The notes below the pieces were generated by a model. That model ran no database searches. It was not told the DNA's origin and saw nothing but the letters and a program-made list of their open reading frames with translations. Below are positions 16,002-25,200 of a DNA stretch of 64,000 bases, one piece after another. The DNA is taken from the NCBI GenBank assembly GCA_964557005.1, contig CAZKYI010000003.1, positions 124,001 through 188,000 of the forward strand, read 5' to 3'. Source of the stretch: JBECKS01 sp964557005 (GTDB taxonomy: Bacteria; Pseudomonadota; Gammaproteobacteria; Pseudomonadales; JBECKS01). Positions within the stretch are counted from its first letter, which is position 1. Every line of letters starts with the position of its first letter. The position numbers were made by a program, and so were the translations under genes.

Positions 16002-17077
16002 GCTGTCTTTTTAGCAGCATCGTAATAAAGCTGACTTTCTTTTTGAGCCACCACAGAATCCAGTAACTGCGCTTCCAGATTGGCTTGTGCATGTTCTGTT
16101 TCAATTTGCAGGGGTTGAATGCCCAGTTTATTGAGCAAGGCCATATCCGCATTGGCATTGGCATTGGCGGTGGTGAGCAATTTTTCGCCGTAGAAAATGG
16201 AATTGGCGCCTGCAAAATAACACAGTGCCTGCGTTTGCTCGCTCATGCTTTCGCGCCCTGCGGATAAACGCACAAACGATGCAGGCATGATAATCCGCGC
16301 AACCGCAATGGTACGAATAAAATCAAATTCATCGAGTGCAGCAGTGTTTTCCAGTGGCGTGCCTTTAATTTTAACCAGCATATTAATAGGGACGCTTTCA
16401 GGGTGCTCAGGTAAATTCGCCAATTCCATCAATAAACCCAGGCGATCATTTTCGCTTTCGCCCATGCCGATAATCCCACCGCAACACACTTTCATGCCTG
16501 CATCGCGCACATTGGCGAGCGTATCCAACCTGTCCTGATAGGTGCGCGTGGTAATAATGTCTTTGTAATATGAGCGAGACGTATCGAGGTTGTGGTTATA
16601 ATAATCCAGCCCCGCATTCGCCAAATCCTGTGCCTGTGTTTCATCGAGCATGCCGAGTGTCATACAGGTTTCCATGCCCAAGGCTTTAACACCTTTCACC
16701 ATTTCCAGAACCTGTGGCCAATCTTTTTCAGTGGGCGAGCGCCACGCCGCACCCATGCAAAAACGCGAAGCGCCTGCCGTCTTGGCTTTCTGTGCATCTT
16801 CCAGCACTTTTTGCACTGCAAGAAATTTTTCTTTTTCGAGACCCGTATTGTGATGCCCGCTTTGTGAGCAGTATTTGCAGTCCTCAGGGCAAGCACCTGT
16901 CTTGATGCTCATCAGCGTGCTAATCTGCACCTGATTTGCTGGCTGGTATTCGCGATGAATACTGTGTGCCTTGAACAGCAAATCCATAAAAGGAAGTTGG
17001 TACAGAGCGCGTATTTCAGGGAGACTCCAATCATGACGCAGATGTGCAGTTAAAGCGGCGGTGGCAGTGGCGTTCAT
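15998..17077 (-). CDS. bioB: Biotin synthase
   Basis: 359 residues, radical SAM enzyme that inserts sulfur into dethiobiotin. Cys63, Cys67 and Cys70 of CPEDCKYC bind the SAM [4Fe-4S] cluster; MGAAWR, ETCMTLG, YYNHNLDTSRSYY and RLSAGRE are BioB signatures, with the Arg in the last one the ligand of the auxiliary [2Fe-2S] cluster. First gene of the operon bioB-F-H-C-D-waaA. A GGTCAGGAT ribosome site precedes the ATG. No BirA-type palindrome was seen in the 100 bases upstream. Confidence 0.97.
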   Translation of the reverse strand: MNATATAALTAHLRHDWSLPEIRALYQLPFMDLLFKAHSIHREYQPANQVQISTLMSIKTGACPEDCKYCSQSGHHNTGLEKEKFLAVQKVLEDAQKAKTAGASRFCMGAAWRSPTEKDWPQVLEMVKGVKALGMETCMTLGMLDETQAQDLANAGLDYYNHNLDTSRSYYKDIITTRTYQDRLDTLANVRDAGMKVCCGGIIGMGESENDRLGLLMELANLPEHPESVPINMLVKIKGTPLENTAALDEFDFIRTIAVARIIMPASFVRLSAGRESMSEQTQALCYFAGANSIFYGEKLLTTANANANADMALLNKLGIQPLQIETEHAQANLEAQLLDSVVAQKESQLYYDAAKKTA

Positions 17078-17178
17078 ATCCTGACCTTTCTCAAGTAATT
17101 AAAATTTTAGGCTGACCGTAGTGGTGGGTGGGGCTATGTTAGTGCTTGCCCAAACGCTGTCAACCAAGGAAGGCTATT

Positions 17179-17907
17179 TTGGTTTACAAGCTCACTCAAC
17201 AAATCTGCTATTTATGTGAAGGCAGCATCGTGGCTTCACCCACGCATTCATATCAGCATCTATGCGCCTTTTGCCTTGCAGCACTGGCGAAAGAACAGCC
17301 TGCCTGTTTTCGCTGCGGCATCGCGATTCCTCACATCGAAGGCTCGAACAAGACTGTGCTTCACTGTGGTGATTGTCTGGCAAAACAACCGCTTCAATAT
17401 CGCAGTGTTTGTGCGGTGGCTTATCGCTTCCCCTTGCCCGAGCTGATTGGCCAGCTCAAATTCCAGAAACAACTCGCTGTGGTACCTTGTTTGGCGGAAT
17501 TATTTACCTTGAGTTGCAAGGCATATTATGAAAGTGATTGCTTACCTCAGGCTGTTTTGTCGATTCCGCTGCATGCCAGACGGGAATTCAAACGCGGTTT
17601 CAATCAAGCCGAAGTGCTGGCCTTACCGATTGGCAAGCAGCTAAACATCAAAGTGCTAAAACAAGTGGTGCTTAAATCGCGCGCAACGCCCTCGCAGATG
17701 TCACTGGGGATTGAGCAGCGACATTTGAATGTGCAGGGTGCATTTTCACTGGCAAGGAATCACGGTTTGGAAAGCTTCAACCATATTGCGTTGTTTGATG
17801 ATGTCATCACCACCGGTGCGACCATGCACGCAGTGGCAGCCTTACTTAAACAGGCAGGTGTGCAGAGAGTGGATTTCTGGTCACTGGCGCGCACACCCAA
17901 ATCCTAG
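17179..17907 (+). CDS. comF: ComF family phosphoribosyltransferase-like protein
   Basis: 242 residues from a TTG with AAGGAAGG five bases upstream; a TTG at 17146 would add 11 residues but has no well-placed site. The N-terminal half holds Cys pairs of a zinc ribbon (CYLC, CAFC, CFRCG, CGDC) and the C-terminal half is a type I phosphoribosyltransferase with IALFDDVITTGATM, the PRPP loop. ComF helps bring single-stranded DNA into the cytoplasm during natural transformation in Haemophilus; in other Gram-negatives (GntX) it is linked to use of DNA as food. It is divergent from bioB, a common arrangement. It overlaps the end of the convergent dehydrogenase by four bases. Confidence 0.9.
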   Translation: MVYKLTQQICYLCEGSIVASPTHSYQHLCAFCLAALAKEQPACFRCGIAIPHIEGSNKTVLHCGDCLAKQPLQYRSVCAVAYRFPLPELIGQLKFQKQLAVVPCLAELFTLSCKAYYESDCLPQAVLSIPLHARREFKRGFNQAEVLALPIGKQLNIKVLKQVVLKSRATPSQMSLGIEQRHLNVQGAFSLARNHGLESFNHIALFDDVITTGATMHAVAALLKQAGVQRVDFWSLARTPKS

Positions 17908-18998
17908 TCAAAAACCACAATGCCTCGCGCATTGGAGCCGCCTTCCATATCGGCAAAGGCTTCTTTAATTTGCTCAATCGAATAGGTTTTGGAAATCATA
18001 TTATCCAGATCCAGTTGGCCGTTTTTATACAGTGCGAGCAAGTTCGGGAAATCCACTTTCGGGTAGGCGCTGCCATAATAACAGCCTTTGAATGTTTTCC
18101 CTGTCATGGAAAATCCAAAGGCATTGAATTCAAAATTTTTGGTGAGGCTGCCCACACCGACGACGGTTGCAGTTCCGCCACGACGCGTGAGTTGATCGAG
18201 AATTTTCACGGTTGCAGGAATACCCACCGCTTCAAAACCGAAATCCACACCGATGCCTTTGGTTAGGGCTTTCACCTGATTCACCGCATCGTCGCCAAGC
18301 ACGCCATGCGTTGCGCCAAATTTTTGCGCCATATCGAGCTTGCTTTGCATTTGATCAACCGCAATCACCATTTTCGCGCCAGCAATACGCGCACCTTGAA
18401 TAATGGAAAGCCCGATGCCACCGCACCCGATGACAGCCACTGTTGAACCTGGCTCCACCTTGGCGGTTTTGATGGCGGCACCTACGCCTGTCATCACACC
18501 ACAGCCTAGAAAGGCGGCAACGGTGAAAGGAATGTCTTTATCAATTTTGACGCAGTTGGCCGCCGGTACGATGGATTCTTCCGCCATGCAGCCTGTCATC
18601 ATCATGGTGTTCAGGCTTTCACCATTTTGCCGATGCACGCGGCTGGTGCCATCGAGCATCTTGCCCAAGGTTCTATCCGCCGTATTGCACAGATGATGCT
18701 GGTCGTGATCGCAGTAATAACAATCGCCACACATGTACACCCACGAAAGCGCCACGTGATCGCCCACTGCCAGCCCCTTCACACCTTCACCCAGTTCAGT
18801 GACGATGCCTGCCCCTTCATGCCCCAAAACCAGCGCACCGAAATTGGCAAGTGGAATCGTACCGTTGATCACCGATAAATCTGAATGGCAAACACCCGCA
18901 GCTTTTATTTTTACTCTCACTTCACCCGCTTTCGGGGGGTCAATGTGAATGTCCTGCACCGAATACTCATTCAATTTATCAACAACAACTGCTCGCAT
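17904..18998 (-). CDS. Zinc-dependent alcohol dehydrogenase (MDR family)
   Basis: 364 residues. Catalytic zinc ligands Cys37-His38 (AAGVCHSD), GHEGAG near 58-63 and GCG near 166; the structural zinc loop CGDCYYCDHDQHHLC (about 89-103) is complete; VIGCGGIGLSIIQGARIAGA is the NAD(P) Rossmann motif. The pattern is that of class III-like long-chain/aryl alcohol dehydrogenases. Substrate cannot be inferred. It is monocistronic or last of the unit after the small membrane protein and the toxin pair. No formaldehyde-specific neighbours are present. Confidence 0.9.
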   Translation of the reverse strand: MRAVVVDKLNEYSVQDIHIDPPKAGEVRVKIKAAGVCHSDLSVINGTIPLANFGALVLGHEGAGIVTELGEGVKGLAVGDHVALSWVYMCGDCYYCDHDQHHLCNTADRTLGKMLDGTSRVHRQNGESLNTMMMTGCMAEESIVPAANCVKIDKDIPFTVAAFLGCGVMTGVGAAIKTAKVEPGSTVAVIGCGGIGLSIIQGARIAGAKMVIAVDQMQSKLDMAQKFGATHGVLGDDAVNQVKALTKGIGVDFGFEAVGIPATVKILDQLTRRGGTATVVGVGSLTKNFEFNAFGFSMTGKTFKGCYYGSAYPKVDFPNLLALYKNGQLDLDNMISKTYSIEQIKEAFADMEGGSNARGIVVFD

Positions 18999-19091
18999 GA
19001 TTAGCTCCTGAAACTTTGAATTTGAAAGCGCCTACACTCTTACAGGGGGGAAATGAAGTCAAGGTGTTGAAGGGGCGCCGCTTGGCGGCGT

Positions 19092-19346
19092 TCATTCCTC
19101 GTTTGCAGATACATATCGGATGCCGATACCAGCCAACAGCAATACAAAAGAGATAATAAGCATACGAAATAACTCAGGATATGTCGGGGCAAGTTCATCC
19201 AAGTATATTGGCTCACCAGGTACAACGCCCTGATATAGAAGTACCAATTCCGCGAAAGCGTAGGCCACACTTATAGAGCCGATTAATATCAACACCCACC
19301 CAGCTACGCTACCAACAAACTTGGTTAATTTCGAACTAAGGCTCAT
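19092..19346 (-). CDS. Small two-helix membrane protein, unknown function
   Basis: 84 residues. Two clear hydrophobic segments (about 11-32 VAGWVLILIGSISVAYAFAELV and 60-79 RMLIISFVLLLAGIGIRYV region) with a short loop rich in Pro and Glu between them. I do not recognise a family. It begins eight bases after the stop of the MazF-like toxin, so it could be a third gene of that unit, but no good ribosome site is seen. The frame could be chance, but two well-formed membrane segments and a normal start make a real gene more likely. Confidence 0.6.
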   Translation of the reverse strand: MSLSSKLTKFVGSVAGWVLILIGSISVAYAFAELVLLYQGVVPGEPIYLDELAPTYPELFRMLIISFVLLLAGIGIRYVSANEE

Positions 19347-19354
19347 AACAGTTT

Positions 19355-19693
19355 TTAGTTGTTATTTCCACGAATCGTGCTGACAACCTGTTCACGCAGT
19401 GCATGCAATGTTGTTGCTGAAAGTTTGCCAACTTCGCGCTGTAGCAGGCTGTCATGCGCGGTAAATAATTTTCCCGGACGCGCATAACTGATTCGTTGCA
19501 ACGAACCTTCGGTAAAATCTTTTTGATTCAATTCAAGCGCTTGACCATCATAAGGTTGACTGGTGATTTGGCAGAGAATGCAATCACCTTTATCGAGGGT
19601 GGCAATCACTGCCGCAGGGCGTAGTTTGGTGCGTGATAAATCCGAAAAGGGAAAGGAAACCAGCACTATGCTTCCGGCTGTAAATGTGCCCAC
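19355..19693 (-). CDS. MazF/PemK-like toxin
   Basis: 112 residues from a GTG with GGAAGAGGA seven bases upstream (a GTG at 19720 is in frame but less well placed). Pattern TAGSIVLVSFPFSDLSRTKLRPAAVIA is the PemK/MazF SH3-like barrel start, followed by CILCQITSQPYD. These are sequence-specific mRNA endoribonucleases that arrest growth until neutralised. It overlaps the end of its antitoxin by 28 bases. The arrangement, antitoxin first and overlapping, is classic type II. The unit sits between a dicarboxylate symporter and an alcohol dehydrogenase. Confidence 0.82.
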   Translation of the reverse strand: MGTFTAGSIVLVSFPFSDLSRTKLRPAAVIATLDKGDCILCQITSQPYDGQALELNQKDFTEGSLQRISYARPGKLFTAHDSLLQREVGKLSATTLHALREQVVSTIRGNNN

Positions 19694-19884
19694 GCGGACT
19701 CCTCTTCCTTGTTCAGCCACTCTGCTAAAGCAGGCTCAGACAGCAACAGTGGTTCATCATCAATGGGATCAAGCAAGGTAATCAACACGCGTTGTGGAGC
19801 ACTCAACTGTATGCGCTCCGACCATCGTATCTGGCCTTGTTGGTCAATGACAGCTTCTACTGTATGCAACATATTCGTTCTCAT
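19666..19884 (-). CDS. Antitoxin partner of MazF-like toxin
   Basis: 72 residues (ATG four codons later is an alternative). The pattern HTVEAVIDQQGQIRWSERIQL followed by PQRVLITLLDP is a small beta-strand DNA-binding module as in AbrB/MazE-type or DUF2281-like antitoxins; the C-terminal LLLSEPALAEWLNKEEESAWAHLQ is an acidic helix fit for binding the toxin. Position just upstream of, and overlapping with, a MazF-like gene gives most of the support. It begins 31 bases after the symporter gene. Confidence 0.78.
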   Translation of the reverse strand: MRTNMLHTVEAVIDQQGQIRWSERIQLSAPQRVLITLLDPIDDEPLLLSEPALAEWLNKEEESAWAHLQPEA

Positions 19885-19915
19885 TATGATTTTTCAATGC
19901 TCGCCAAAGATTGTG

Positions 19916-21208
19916 TCATGGCTCTGGTGCATGTTCAACAACACGTCTTTTGGCCACAGCCGTTTGCTCACCTTCACTGCGTGCAATCACGGTTGCTGCG
20001 CAGGTATCACCATAAACGTTAACGGCTGTGCGACACATATCGAGCACGCGATCGGTAACCAGAATCAAGCCTATCGCTTCCATCGGTAAACCAACCGCAA
20101 CCAGAATAATGCTGATGGCGACCAGACTGGCTGCCGGAATACCTGCAACACCAATCGAAGTGAGCAAGGCGAGTAACACAATCGTCAACTGGGTCGCAAA
20201 ACCCAGTTCAATACCATAGGCTTGTGCAATAAACATGGCTGCCACACATTCATACAAGGCTGTGCCATTCATATTAACCGTAGCACCCAAGGGAAGCACA
20301 AAACTGCTGATTTCTTTGGAAACGCCTGCATTTTCTTCCACACTGCGAATGGTTAGAGGTAAGGTAGCGGAAGATGAAGCGCTGGAAAACGCCATGAGCA
20401 GTGCCGGCATCATTGCTTTAATCTGTTTGGTGGGGCTGATACCTGCCGTGTATAAAATCAGCGGATATGCAACAAATACATGCACCAGAAGCGCCACCAC
20501 CACCGTGATAAAAAACCAGAACAAAGGCACAAAAGCTTCAAAGCCTGTTACTGACACGGTTTTGGCTACCAAGGCAAATACACCAATCGGCACAAAACGC
20601 ATGACGAACAAGGTCATCAACATCATGGTTTCATAAACCGCATTGGTGAGATTGATAAGCGCATCTCGTCCTTGCGGGTTAATGCGAATGATGAAAAAAC
20701 CAAACAAAATGCTGAATGTAATCAAGCCCAGCATTTCCCCTTCTGCGGCAGCCATCACGATATTGGTGGGAATCATACGGATAAAAATCTGCGCAACATC
20801 GCCCATACCTTTATCTGAAATTTTTTCGGTCAATCCGCTGGTGTCTGCATGCAAGGCCAGTTTTTCTTTTACAGGCTCACCGTTTTCCCTGCCAGGCTCA
20901 ATCACATTGACAAACGCAAGCCCAATCAGAATCGCTAACAAACAAGTCAAGGTGTAAAAAAGTACGGTTTTCCAGGCAAGTCGTCCGACATTTTTACCAT
21001 TCCCCAAGCTTGCCACGCCTGCAACAATGGAAGAAAAAATCAGCGGCACAATAATCATCTTGAGTGCATTGAGAAACAAGGTGCCGACAAACTCATACAT
21101 CTCTAAAACACGAATACCAAAAACACTGGCTTCTGCACTGGTGAGCATGCCTGCAATCACTGCAAGAATAATTGCAATCGCAATTTGCCAGTGCAGTGCC
21201 AGTTTCAT
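19916..21208 (-). CDS. Dicarboxylate/amino acid:cation symporter (DAACS)
   Basis: 430 residues, inner membrane. GltP/DctA family by sequence: ALKMIIVPLIFSSIVAG, FSSASSSATLPLTI (the conserved Ser-rich hairpin loop), GATVNMNGTALYE (NMNGT-like motif, substrate and cation binding) and DRVLDMCRTAVNVYGD (conserved Asp and Arg that set acidic substrate choice). It couples uptake of glutamate, aspartate or C4-dicarboxylates to H+ or Na+. It starts 18 bases after hemE with AAGGAAG in front of ATG, so readthrough from hemE is likely. Substrate among the acidic compounds is open. Confidence 0.92.
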   Translation of the reverse strand: MKLALHWQIAIAIILAVIAGMLTSAEASVFGIRVLEMYEFVGTLFLNALKMIIVPLIFSSIVAGVASLGNGKNVGRLAWKTVLFYTLTCLLAILIGLAFVNVIEPGRENGEPVKEKLALHADTSGLTEKISDKGMGDVAQIFIRMIPTNIVMAAAEGEMLGLITFSILFGFFIIRINPQGRDALINLTNAVYETMMLMTLFVMRFVPIGVFALVAKTVSVTGFEAFVPLFWFFITVVVALLVHVFVAYPLILYTAGISPTKQIKAMMPALLMAFSSASSSATLPLTIRSVEENAGVSKEISSFVLPLGATVNMNGTALYECVAAMFIAQAYGIELGFATQLTIVLLALLTSIGVAGIPAASLVAISIILVAVGLPMEAIGLILVTDRVLDMCRTAVNVYGDTCAATVIARSEGEQTAVAKRRVVEHAPEP

Positions 21209-21226
21209 AACGCGCTTCCTTAAAGA

Positions 21227-22288
21227 CTAATGATAGGCCTGACTGAGTTCATGCACGGCATCAATAAATACCGCTGCATGTTCAGGATTCACTTCTGGCG
21301 TAATGCCATGCCCAAGATTAAACACATGACCATTGCCTTTTCCAAAAGCTGCAAGAATTGCAGCAACTTCTTCACGAATACGCTGAGGACTTGCGTACAA
21401 CATGGCAGGGTCAAGATTGCCCTGCAAGGCCACACGCTCACCCACGCGTGCACGCGCTTTGCCTATATCAATCGTCCAATCCAGACCCAAAGCATTGCTG
21501 CCAGTATTGGCTAAATCCTCTAACCACAAGCCACCATTTTTGGTGAATAAAATGCTAGGCACTTTTCTTCCTTCATTTTCCTTGATTAAACCATCGACAA
21601 TTTTTTTCATATATTTCAGTGAAAATTCTTTGTACGCAGCTTCACTCAAAATACCGCCCCAGGTATCAAATATTTGCACAGCTTGTGCGCCTGCTTTTAT
21701 TTGTGCATTGAGATAATCAATCACCGAATCGGCAAGCGTATCAAGCAAGCGATGTGCGAGTTCTGGTTGATTAAATAACATGCTTTTGATGAGGTGATAA
21801 TTCTTGCTTGGCCCGCCTTCCACCATGTAAGTGGCGAGTGTCCAGGGACTACCTGAAAAACCAATCAACGGTACGTGACCATTTAATTCCTTGCGAATTA
21901 ACTTCACCGCATCGGTAACATAGCTTAAATCTTTTTCAGAATTGACAACTTTTAATGCCGTGATTTGCTGTTCTGTGCGAACAGGTTTTTTAAAGCGTGG
22001 GCCTTCACCTTCTTCAAAATACAAACCCAAACCCATCGCATCTGGAATGGTTAAAATATCGGAAAACAAAATAGCGGCATCAAGTGGAAAACGCTCGACA
22101 GGTTGCAAAGTAATTTCACAGGCGAGCTGAGGGTTTTGACACATGACCAGAAAACCGCCTGCATTTTTTCTGAGCGCACGATATTCAGGCAGATAACGGC
22201 CTGCCTGTCTCATCATCCACACGGGTGTAACATCAACTTCTTGTTTAAGAAGGGCTTTTAAAAATCGATCATTCTTGAGCTGTGACAA
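21227..22288 (-). CDS. hemE: Uroporphyrinogen decarboxylase
   Basis: 353 residues from a TTG with AGGA seven bases before it; this gives the normal N-terminus (LSQLKNDRFLKAL). An ATG at 22351 would overlap the preceding gene and add a chain unlike the family. It removes four carboxyl groups from uroporphyrinogen III to form coproporphyrinogen III in heme synthesis. Signatures: PVWMMRQAGRYLPEYR, ILFSDILTIPDAMG (catalytic Asp), GFSGSPWTLATYM and FNLGHGITPEV. Adjacent to aroB and the SPOR protein, as in Pseudomonas relatives. Confidence 0.95.
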   Translation of the reverse strand: MSQLKNDRFLKALLKQEVDVTPVWMMRQAGRYLPEYRALRKNAGGFLVMCQNPQLACEITLQPVERFPLDAAILFSDILTIPDAMGLGLYFEEGEGPRFKKPVRTEQQITALKVVNSEKDLSYVTDAVKLIRKELNGHVPLIGFSGSPWTLATYMVEGGPSKNYHLIKSMLFNQPELAHRLLDTLADSVIDYLNAQIKAGAQAVQIFDTWGGILSEAAYKEFSLKYMKKIVDGLIKENEGRKVPSILFTKNGGLWLEDLANTGSNALGLDWTIDIGKARARVGERVALQGNLDPAMLYASPQRIREEVAAILAAFGKGNGHVFNLGHGITPEVNPEHAAVFIDAVHELSQAYH

Positions 22289-22308
22289 AATAATTTCCTG
22301 ATTTGGAT

Positions 22309-23517
22309 TTAATTTAAGGATTGTTGAATTGCAGAAAATGGACGAATCCACGGTGAAAGATTTTTCAGATAGTCTGGCAAGGTGTGTCTGGCTCTGTCTG
22401 CCTGTTCATGGGTTTCGTAGATTCCGTAAATCACAATATGCCAGGGCTTGTTATCTTTTTGTGTTGTAAAAACCGCATACTGACTACTGATGCCTTGTTC
22501 ATGGAAAAAATCTCTCACGCCTTGTTCATTATGAGAAGCGAGAATTTGCAAAGTGTAAGCCTTGGGATTTTGTTTCTTAATCCACTGTTCGCTTTGATAA
22601 GGCGACCAGTCGACCTTGCCAGACTCAGGCTTGTTGATAACAGGTAGCTTGCTCACAGGTTTTTGTTCAACAGGTTCAATCGTTTCAATGATTTCTTCTG
22701 GAATAATATCTGCCTGTTTGGTTTCTATGGTTTCTATCGGTTCTTCTATTGCAACTTTTTGCACATCTTCATTAATTGGCTTAACAAAAGTGTCACTTTG
22801 ACTTTCTACAAGCTCTATTGTTTGCTGCTTTTCACCACTTAAATCCATATTCCAAAGCGCAATCACAATGAGAAAGAGAATCAGACCACCAGCCAGATGG
22901 TATTTGGGCACCAGCTGATACCATAGTTTGTTTCTATTTGCATTGTCTTGCTCCATATCTTCTTCATCTAAAAAAGATGTTTCGTCCATATTTTCATCAG
23001 TAAATATTTCATCAGCACCAACGCAAGCAACTCTTTTTGCAAGCACTCTCCACAAACGTTGAAGCGACTCTTCGCCGGCATCAATCGATTTCTCACTGTA
23101 TAGCAATAAACCAAAGGATTTGCTCACCACTGCAAGCGATAGAAAATTTTCTTGCGCCCTGCTGTGGCAATCATCGAAATCAATAAGGCTCAAGATACAT
23201 TTTTGTCCTTGCGGGAATTCTTGCTCAATCGCTTCAATTTGTTGAGACAAATTAAGCTGGTCGGACGCATCTTCAAAAACCGTTTGGTAAATTCTTGAAA
23301 TCAATGTTTCTCTACTGGATAAATCTTCTAGCTCGAGAGTTACCAGATAGCAATTCCCATTTTGAGCAAGGCCATCTTCCAACTGAAACAGGGTATCTTC
23401 CGACTCGGCAATAAAAATATCCCGTGCATTCTGGAGAACATCTGTTTGTTTTTCTGAAAAATCAGAAAAATGTTCAAGCGCTTCCCTGACTGTGACTTTC
23501 GAAAATGAAGTGTGCAT
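22309..23517 (-). CDS. SPOR-domain membrane protein (DamX-like)
   Basis: 402 residues. A cytoplasmic part of about 205 residues (some of which looks like a remnant ATPase-like fold) leads to one membrane span HLAGGLILFLIVIALWNM, an acidic Glu/Ile/Val-rich periplasmic stretch, and a C-terminal SPOR domain (YTLQILASHNEQGVRDFF ... KPWHIVIYGIYETHEQADRA) that binds denuded septal peptidoglycan. Position directly after aroB matches E. coli damX and Pseudomonas orthologues. It probably works at the division site. DamX in E. coli is of similar length. Confidence 0.85.
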   Translation of the reverse strand: MHTSFSKVTVREALEHFSDFSEKQTDVLQNARDIFIAESEDTLFQLEDGLAQNGNCYLVTLELEDLSSRETLISRIYQTVFEDASDQLNLSQQIEAIEQEFPQGQKCILSLIDFDDCHSRAQENFLSLAVVSKSFGLLLYSEKSIDAGEESLQRLWRVLAKRVACVGADEIFTDENMDETSFLDEEDMEQDNANRNKLWYQLVPKYHLAGGLILFLIVIALWNMDLSGEKQQTIELVESQSDTFVKPINEDVQKVAIEEPIETIETKQADIIPEEIIETIEPVEQKPVSKLPVINKPESGKVDWSPYQSEQWIKKQNPKAYTLQILASHNEQGVRDFFHEQGISSQYAVFTTQKDNKPWHIVIYGIYETHEQADRARHTLPDYLKNLSPWIRPFSAIQQSLN

Positions 23518-23525
23518 ACTGCCTC

Positions 23526-24614
23526 CTACGGCATGTAAGCCTTGATGGATTGTTCCAGTTGATGCATATCAAAAGTATCGATAATTTCTGCTTGTCCAAG
23601 CCTTGCCAGTGTTACCAGGCGAACTTTTCCACTTTGTGCTTTTTTATCCACTTTCATATAGGGCAATAATTTTTCAAGTTCGATGACATCAGGTGTGCGG
23701 GTTGGCAACTGCGCAGCAGAAATTAAATGCTCAATTCTTTTAACTTCCTGTTCACTGATTTTTCCCTGAAGGCTTGAAAGTTTTACAGCCATACACATAC
23801 CGATTGCAACCGCTTCGCCGTGTAAAAGCACTTTATATTGATAATGCGCTTCGAGTGCATGGCCAAAGGTGTGTCCAAGATTCAGAATCGCCCGTAATCC
23901 TGTTTCGTTTTCATCTTGCCCTACCACGTAAGCCTTGCATTCACACGATGTCTGAATGGCATGCGTTAACGCTTGTGGATTTTTATCTAACAATGCAGTC
24001 ATATTGCTCTCAAGCCAGGGGAAAAATTCAGGCTTGATGATGAGCGCATATTTAATCACTTCTGCAATGCCTGCCGACAACTCTCTTTCGGGCAAGGTAC
24101 CAAGTGTATCTACATCCGCCAATACGCATTTGGGTTGGTAAAATGCACCGATCATGTTCTTACCCAGCGCATGATTCACCCCCGTTTTACCGCCCACCGA
24201 TGAATCGACTTGCGCCAGCAAGGTAGTGGGAATCTGAATAAAATTAACACCGCGCATAAAACTTGCGGCTGCAAATCCCGTCATATCGCCAACAACACCC
24301 CCACCCAAGGCAAGCAGAGTGACATCGCGATTACATTTGTTCGCAAGCAAGGTTTCAAAGATTCCGCTCAGGGTTTCCAGATTTTTATAACGCTCGCCAT
24401 CAGGAAGAATATGGCTAATTACCTGATATTTTTTTGTCAGGCAGGCAAGCAAGCCTTCAAGGTATAAGGGCGCTACGGTTTCATTGCTGACAATACAAAC
24501 TTGCTTACCTTTGATGTAAGGCTCCAGCAGCGCATCGGCATGAGCAAGCAAATGAGAGCCTGTAATGACGGGATAAGAGCGCTCCCCAAGTTCGATAGTG
24601 ATTGAAGTATGCAC
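23526..24614 (-). CDS. aroB: 3-dehydroquinate synthase
   Basis: 362 residues. It converts DAHP to 3-dehydroquinate, second step of the shikimate pathway. NAD-binding DGERYKNLETL, GGGVVGDMTGFAAASFMRG and PTTLLAQVDSSVGGKTGVN signatures, GAFYQPKCVLAD, and the metal-binding histidines in LGHTFGHALE and LLHGEAVAIG are all present. Follows aroK with 71 bases between, where a weak hairpin AGCGGC/GCTGCT and a TATAAT box are seen. Confidence 0.96.
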   Translation of the reverse strand: MHTSITIELGERSYPVITGSHLLAHADALLEPYIKGKQVCIVSNETVAPLYLEGLLACLTKKYQVISHILPDGERYKNLETLSGIFETLLANKCNRDVTLLALGGGVVGDMTGFAAASFMRGVNFIQIPTTLLAQVDSSVGGKTGVNHALGKNMIGAFYQPKCVLADVDTLGTLPERELSAGIAEVIKYALIIKPEFFPWLESNMTALLDKNPQALTHAIQTSCECKAYVVGQDENETGLRAILNLGHTFGHALEAHYQYKVLLHGEAVAIGMCMAVKLSSLQGKISEQEVKRIEHLISAAQLPTRTPDVIELEKLLPYMKVDKKAQSGKVRLVTLARLGQAEIIDTFDMHQLEQSIKAYMP

Positions 24615-24685
24615 AGATTGCCTCGTGATTCAGTTGAGGCATTATAATTTATAAACAGCAGCTTTGCCGCTTTTTGCCTTGAATA

Positions 24686-25189
24686 TCAGGGCAGGCTGCT
24701 CACGATTTGATTAACCACCTGTTTTGAAGAAAGGTTGTGACTATCCAGCTCAATGTTGGCAACTTCCTTATACAACGCTTCCCGTTCATCAAGAATTTTT
24801 CGAAAATTCTCTTCTGGATTATCCACCTGAAGCAAAGGTCTGGTTTTATCCTGAGCAGTTCTTTCAAGCAGGATATTCAAAGGTGCAGAAATATAAACTG
24901 TAAATCCATGTGCTTTGAGTAAACGTCGGGTTTCTTCGCTTAACACTGCGCCGCCGCCAGTTGCAATAACTGCTTTGGAGCCTTGCGCCAGCTCATAAAT
25001 CACCTTGCTTTCACGTTTGCGAAAACCTTCTTCTCCTTCTACATCAAAAATCCACGAAATATCCGCACCGGCACGCTGCTCAATTTCTCTATCGGAATCG
25101 ATAAAATCGTAGGAAAGTTCTGTTGCCAGTAATTTACCAATAGTAGTTTTACCAGCACCCATCGGGCCGACCAAAAATATATTAGACAT
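24686..25189 (-). CDS. aroK: Shikimate kinase
   Basis: 167 residues; phosphorylates shikimate. P-loop GPMGAGKTT (8-16), IDSDREIEQRAGADISWIF (shikimate-binding Asp and the usual helix), GEEGFRKRE, and ATGGGAVL in the middle give a complete family profile. Directly downstream of pilQ by 11 bases, the standard pilQ-aroK-aroB order in Pseudomonadales. Confidence 0.96.
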   Translation of the reverse strand: MSNIFLVGPMGAGKTTIGKLLATELSYDFIDSDREIEQRAGADISWIFDVEGEEGFRKRESKVIYELAQGSKAVIATGGGAVLSEETRRLLKAHGFTVYISAPLNILLERTAQDKTRPLLQVDNPEENFRKILDEREALYKEVANIELDSHNLSSKQVVNQIVSSLP

Positions 25190-25200
25190 AAAATAACTAT

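Noticed and set aside
17078..17178. BirA operator ahead of bioB
   Set aside because: No TTGTAAACC-type palindrome found in the bioB-comF gap; regulation is left open.
19040..19270. 76-codon frame overlapping the small membrane gene
   Set aside because: Same region in another frame, without hydrophobic segments or a family match.
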